DNA of 23,126 bases from JANOMH01 sp031422295 (lineage in GTDB: Bacteria; Pseudomonadota; Alphaproteobacteria; Rhodobacterales; Rhodobacteraceae): assembly GCA_031422295.1 (NCBI GenBank), contig JANOQM010000020.1, forward strand, positions 1 through 23,126. Direction: 5' to 3'. Below are positions 21,974 to 23,126 of this stretch, piece by piece (the first letter of the stretch is position 1; each line of letters opens with the position of its first letter). Below the pieces are notes generated by a model, which was given only the letters and a program-made list of their open reading frames with translations, did no database searches and had not been told where the DNA came from. Position numbers and translations under genes: made by a program.

Positions 21974-23071
21974 TCATCCTTTTTCACCCGCAGCCAGTTG
22001 TTCGACAAGGGCCACCAACGCCTCGGTGGCATCAGGTTTTCCGCAGGCCAACGCCGCGCGGGACATTTGCAGGGCTGCATCAGGATTGGCCAGAATGGCC
22101 TCAGCCTGTTCGGCCAGCATATCTATTTGCAGGTCAGCCTCGGGGATCACCACCGCTGCACCCGCTGCGACCAAAGCCCGCGCATTTGCAGATTGTTCAT
22201 CCCTAATCGCAATCGCCAGCGGGATCAGGATCGACGGGCGGCCAATCACGCTGATATCGGCCACCGTGCTGGCCCCGGCCCGCCCGATCACCAGTTGCGC
22301 ATCGGCCAGCCGGTTGGGCATATCGTTGAAAAATGTCTGCACATCGGCGTTGATGCCATGTTCGGCATAATAGGCCGAGACGCGGGCAACGTCTTCTTCG
22401 CGGGCCTGATGGCTGATCCGGATATTGTGGCGCATCGGCTCGGACAGGGCTGCGATGGCCGGGGGCACGATATCGGACAGAATGCGCGCGCCTTGGCTGC
22501 CGCCGACCATCAGGATCGACATCGGGTAATCGCCGGGCGGGATATAGGCGGCCCCGGCCCGGTCAAGAATGGTCCGGCGCACCGGGTTGCCGGTATGGAC
22601 GCCGGTGGTTCCGGCGGGCAAGACGGTCGGCCATGTGCCGCAGGCGATGGCACTGACCCGTTTTGCAAACAGTTGATTGACCCGCCCCAAGACCCCGTTT
22701 TGTTCATGAATCATGCGCGGCAGCCGCAAGATCCAAGCGGCGGTCATTGCAGGGATTGCTGGGTAGCCGCCAAAGCCGATAACCACGGCGGGCCGGTCAC
22801 GGCGCATGGCACGTATTGCCGCGATGATGCCCCCGGCAATCTGGAACGGCACCAGCAGCTTGGCCAGCATCCCGCCTCGCGCGAATGTGGCCGATCCGAC
22901 CTGTTCGATCTGCACCTGTCCGGGGAACCCCGCCGTATAGCGCGCGCCCCGCGCATCGGTGGACAGTTTGACCCGCCAGCCGCGCGCCAGCATCGCCTCG
23001 GCCAGCGCCTGCGCCGGGAACATATGCCCGCCGGTGCCGCCTGCGGCGATGATCAGCAGGGGGGCGGTCAT
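21974..23071 (-). CDS. murG: Undecaprenyldiphospho-muramoylpentapeptide beta-N-acetylglucosaminyltransferase MurG
   Basis: A 365-residue GT-B glycosyltransferase that converts lipid I to lipid II at the cytoplasmic face of the inner membrane. The first glycine loop GGTGGH is at residues 11-16. GFGGYPAIPAMTAAW, HEQNGVLGRVN, VGGSQGARILSD and GRAGASTVADI are typical motifs. In the last, Asp occupies the place of the ribose-contacting Glu of E. coli MurG (TVSEI), a conservative change that may be normal for this lineage. ATG 23071 has no clear ribosome site. A REP hairpin begins only 10 nt upstream, so the leader is unusual. It is followed directly by murC. Confidence 0.96.
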   Translation of the reverse strand: MTAPLLIIAAGGTGGHMFPAQALAEAMLARGWRVKLSTDARGARYTAGFPGQVQIEQVGSATFARGGMLAKLLVPFQIAGGIIAAIRAMRRDRPAVVIGFGGYPAIPAMTAAWILRLPRMIHEQNGVLGRVNQLFAKRVSAIACGTWPTVLPAGTTGVHTGNPVRRTILDRAGAAYIPPGDYPMSILMVGGSQGARILSDIVPPAIAALSEPMRHNIRISHQAREEDVARVSAYYAEHGINADVQTFFNDMPNRLADAQLVIGRAGASTVADISVIGRPSILIPLAIAIRDEQSANARALVAAGAAVVIPEADLQIDMLAEQAEAILANPDAALQMSRAALACGKPDATEALVALVEQLAAGEKG

Positions 23072-23081
23072 GGGGCAACGC

Positions 23082-23126
23082 GGCGGGGTGAACCCCGCCC
23101 TACGATGCGCGGTAGGGCGGGGTTCA
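23082..23126. repeat. Inverted pair of family-A REP units, second unit truncated by window edge
   Basis: A reverse unit (23082-23103) and a forward unit (23112-23126, cut off by the window end) are separated by 8 nt. The first is identical to the reverse unit at 107-128. The pair lies immediately upstream of the murG start, in opposite relative order to the pair at 75-128. Confidence 0.85.

Noticed and set aside
1..23126. CRISPR arrays, tRNA or rRNA genes
   Set aside because: The only regular repeats are self-palindromic REP units without unique spacers of CRISPR length, and no cloverleaf or rRNA sequence was recognised.

Overview
The window is GC-rich chromosomal DNA from an alphaproteobacterium, most likely of the Rhodobacteraceae/Roseobacter group. 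The gene order murG-murC-(small membrane genes)-murB-ddl-ftsQ-ftsA-ftsZ-lpxC-bamD-recN, the DUF2484-type proteins between murC and murB, the long Pro/Ala-rich linker of FtsZ ending in EIPAFLRRQAN, and an aerobic-type cobaltochelatase CobT all point there. This placement is inferred from gene content; no database search was possible.

The left part (1-8086) is a mixed plus-strand region. It starts with a palindromic REP pair and a ParD/ParE toxin-antitoxin operon. A minus-strand NAD(P)H-dependent FMN reductase follows, diverging from cobT. After cobT come an M24B X-Pro aminopeptidase (pepP) and a DUF427 protein. Next, behind an AT-rich gap, is a 595-residue protein joining a PAS-like region, a LuxR-type helix-turn-helix and an alpha/beta-hydrolase domain whose expected catalytic His is Gln. 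A small unknown ORF ends on the stop codon of the convergent recN.

The right part (8083-23071) is one long minus-strand block read from right to left. It encodes lipid II synthesis (murG, murC), five very small membrane proteins, murB, ddl, the divisome genes ftsQ, ftsA and ftsZ, lipid A synthesis (lpxC), outer-membrane assembly (bamD), an unknown secreted protein and recN. Several junctions use 4-nt ATGA overlaps, implying translational coupling. Intrinsic terminators after ftsZ and lpxC divide the block into transcription units.

Non-coding structure is unusually rich. Two related REP families share a 22-nt GTA(A/G)-headed hairpin with compensatory stem changes, at both window edges and between recN and bamD. 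A 332-bp gap upstream of murB is packed with perfect inverted repeats. The cobT-pepP gap holds a chain of overlapping hairpins. The best candidates for undescribed biology are the tandem small-membrane-protein operon inside the division/cell-wall cluster, the LuxR/pseudo-hydrolase fusion, and the structured region before murB.
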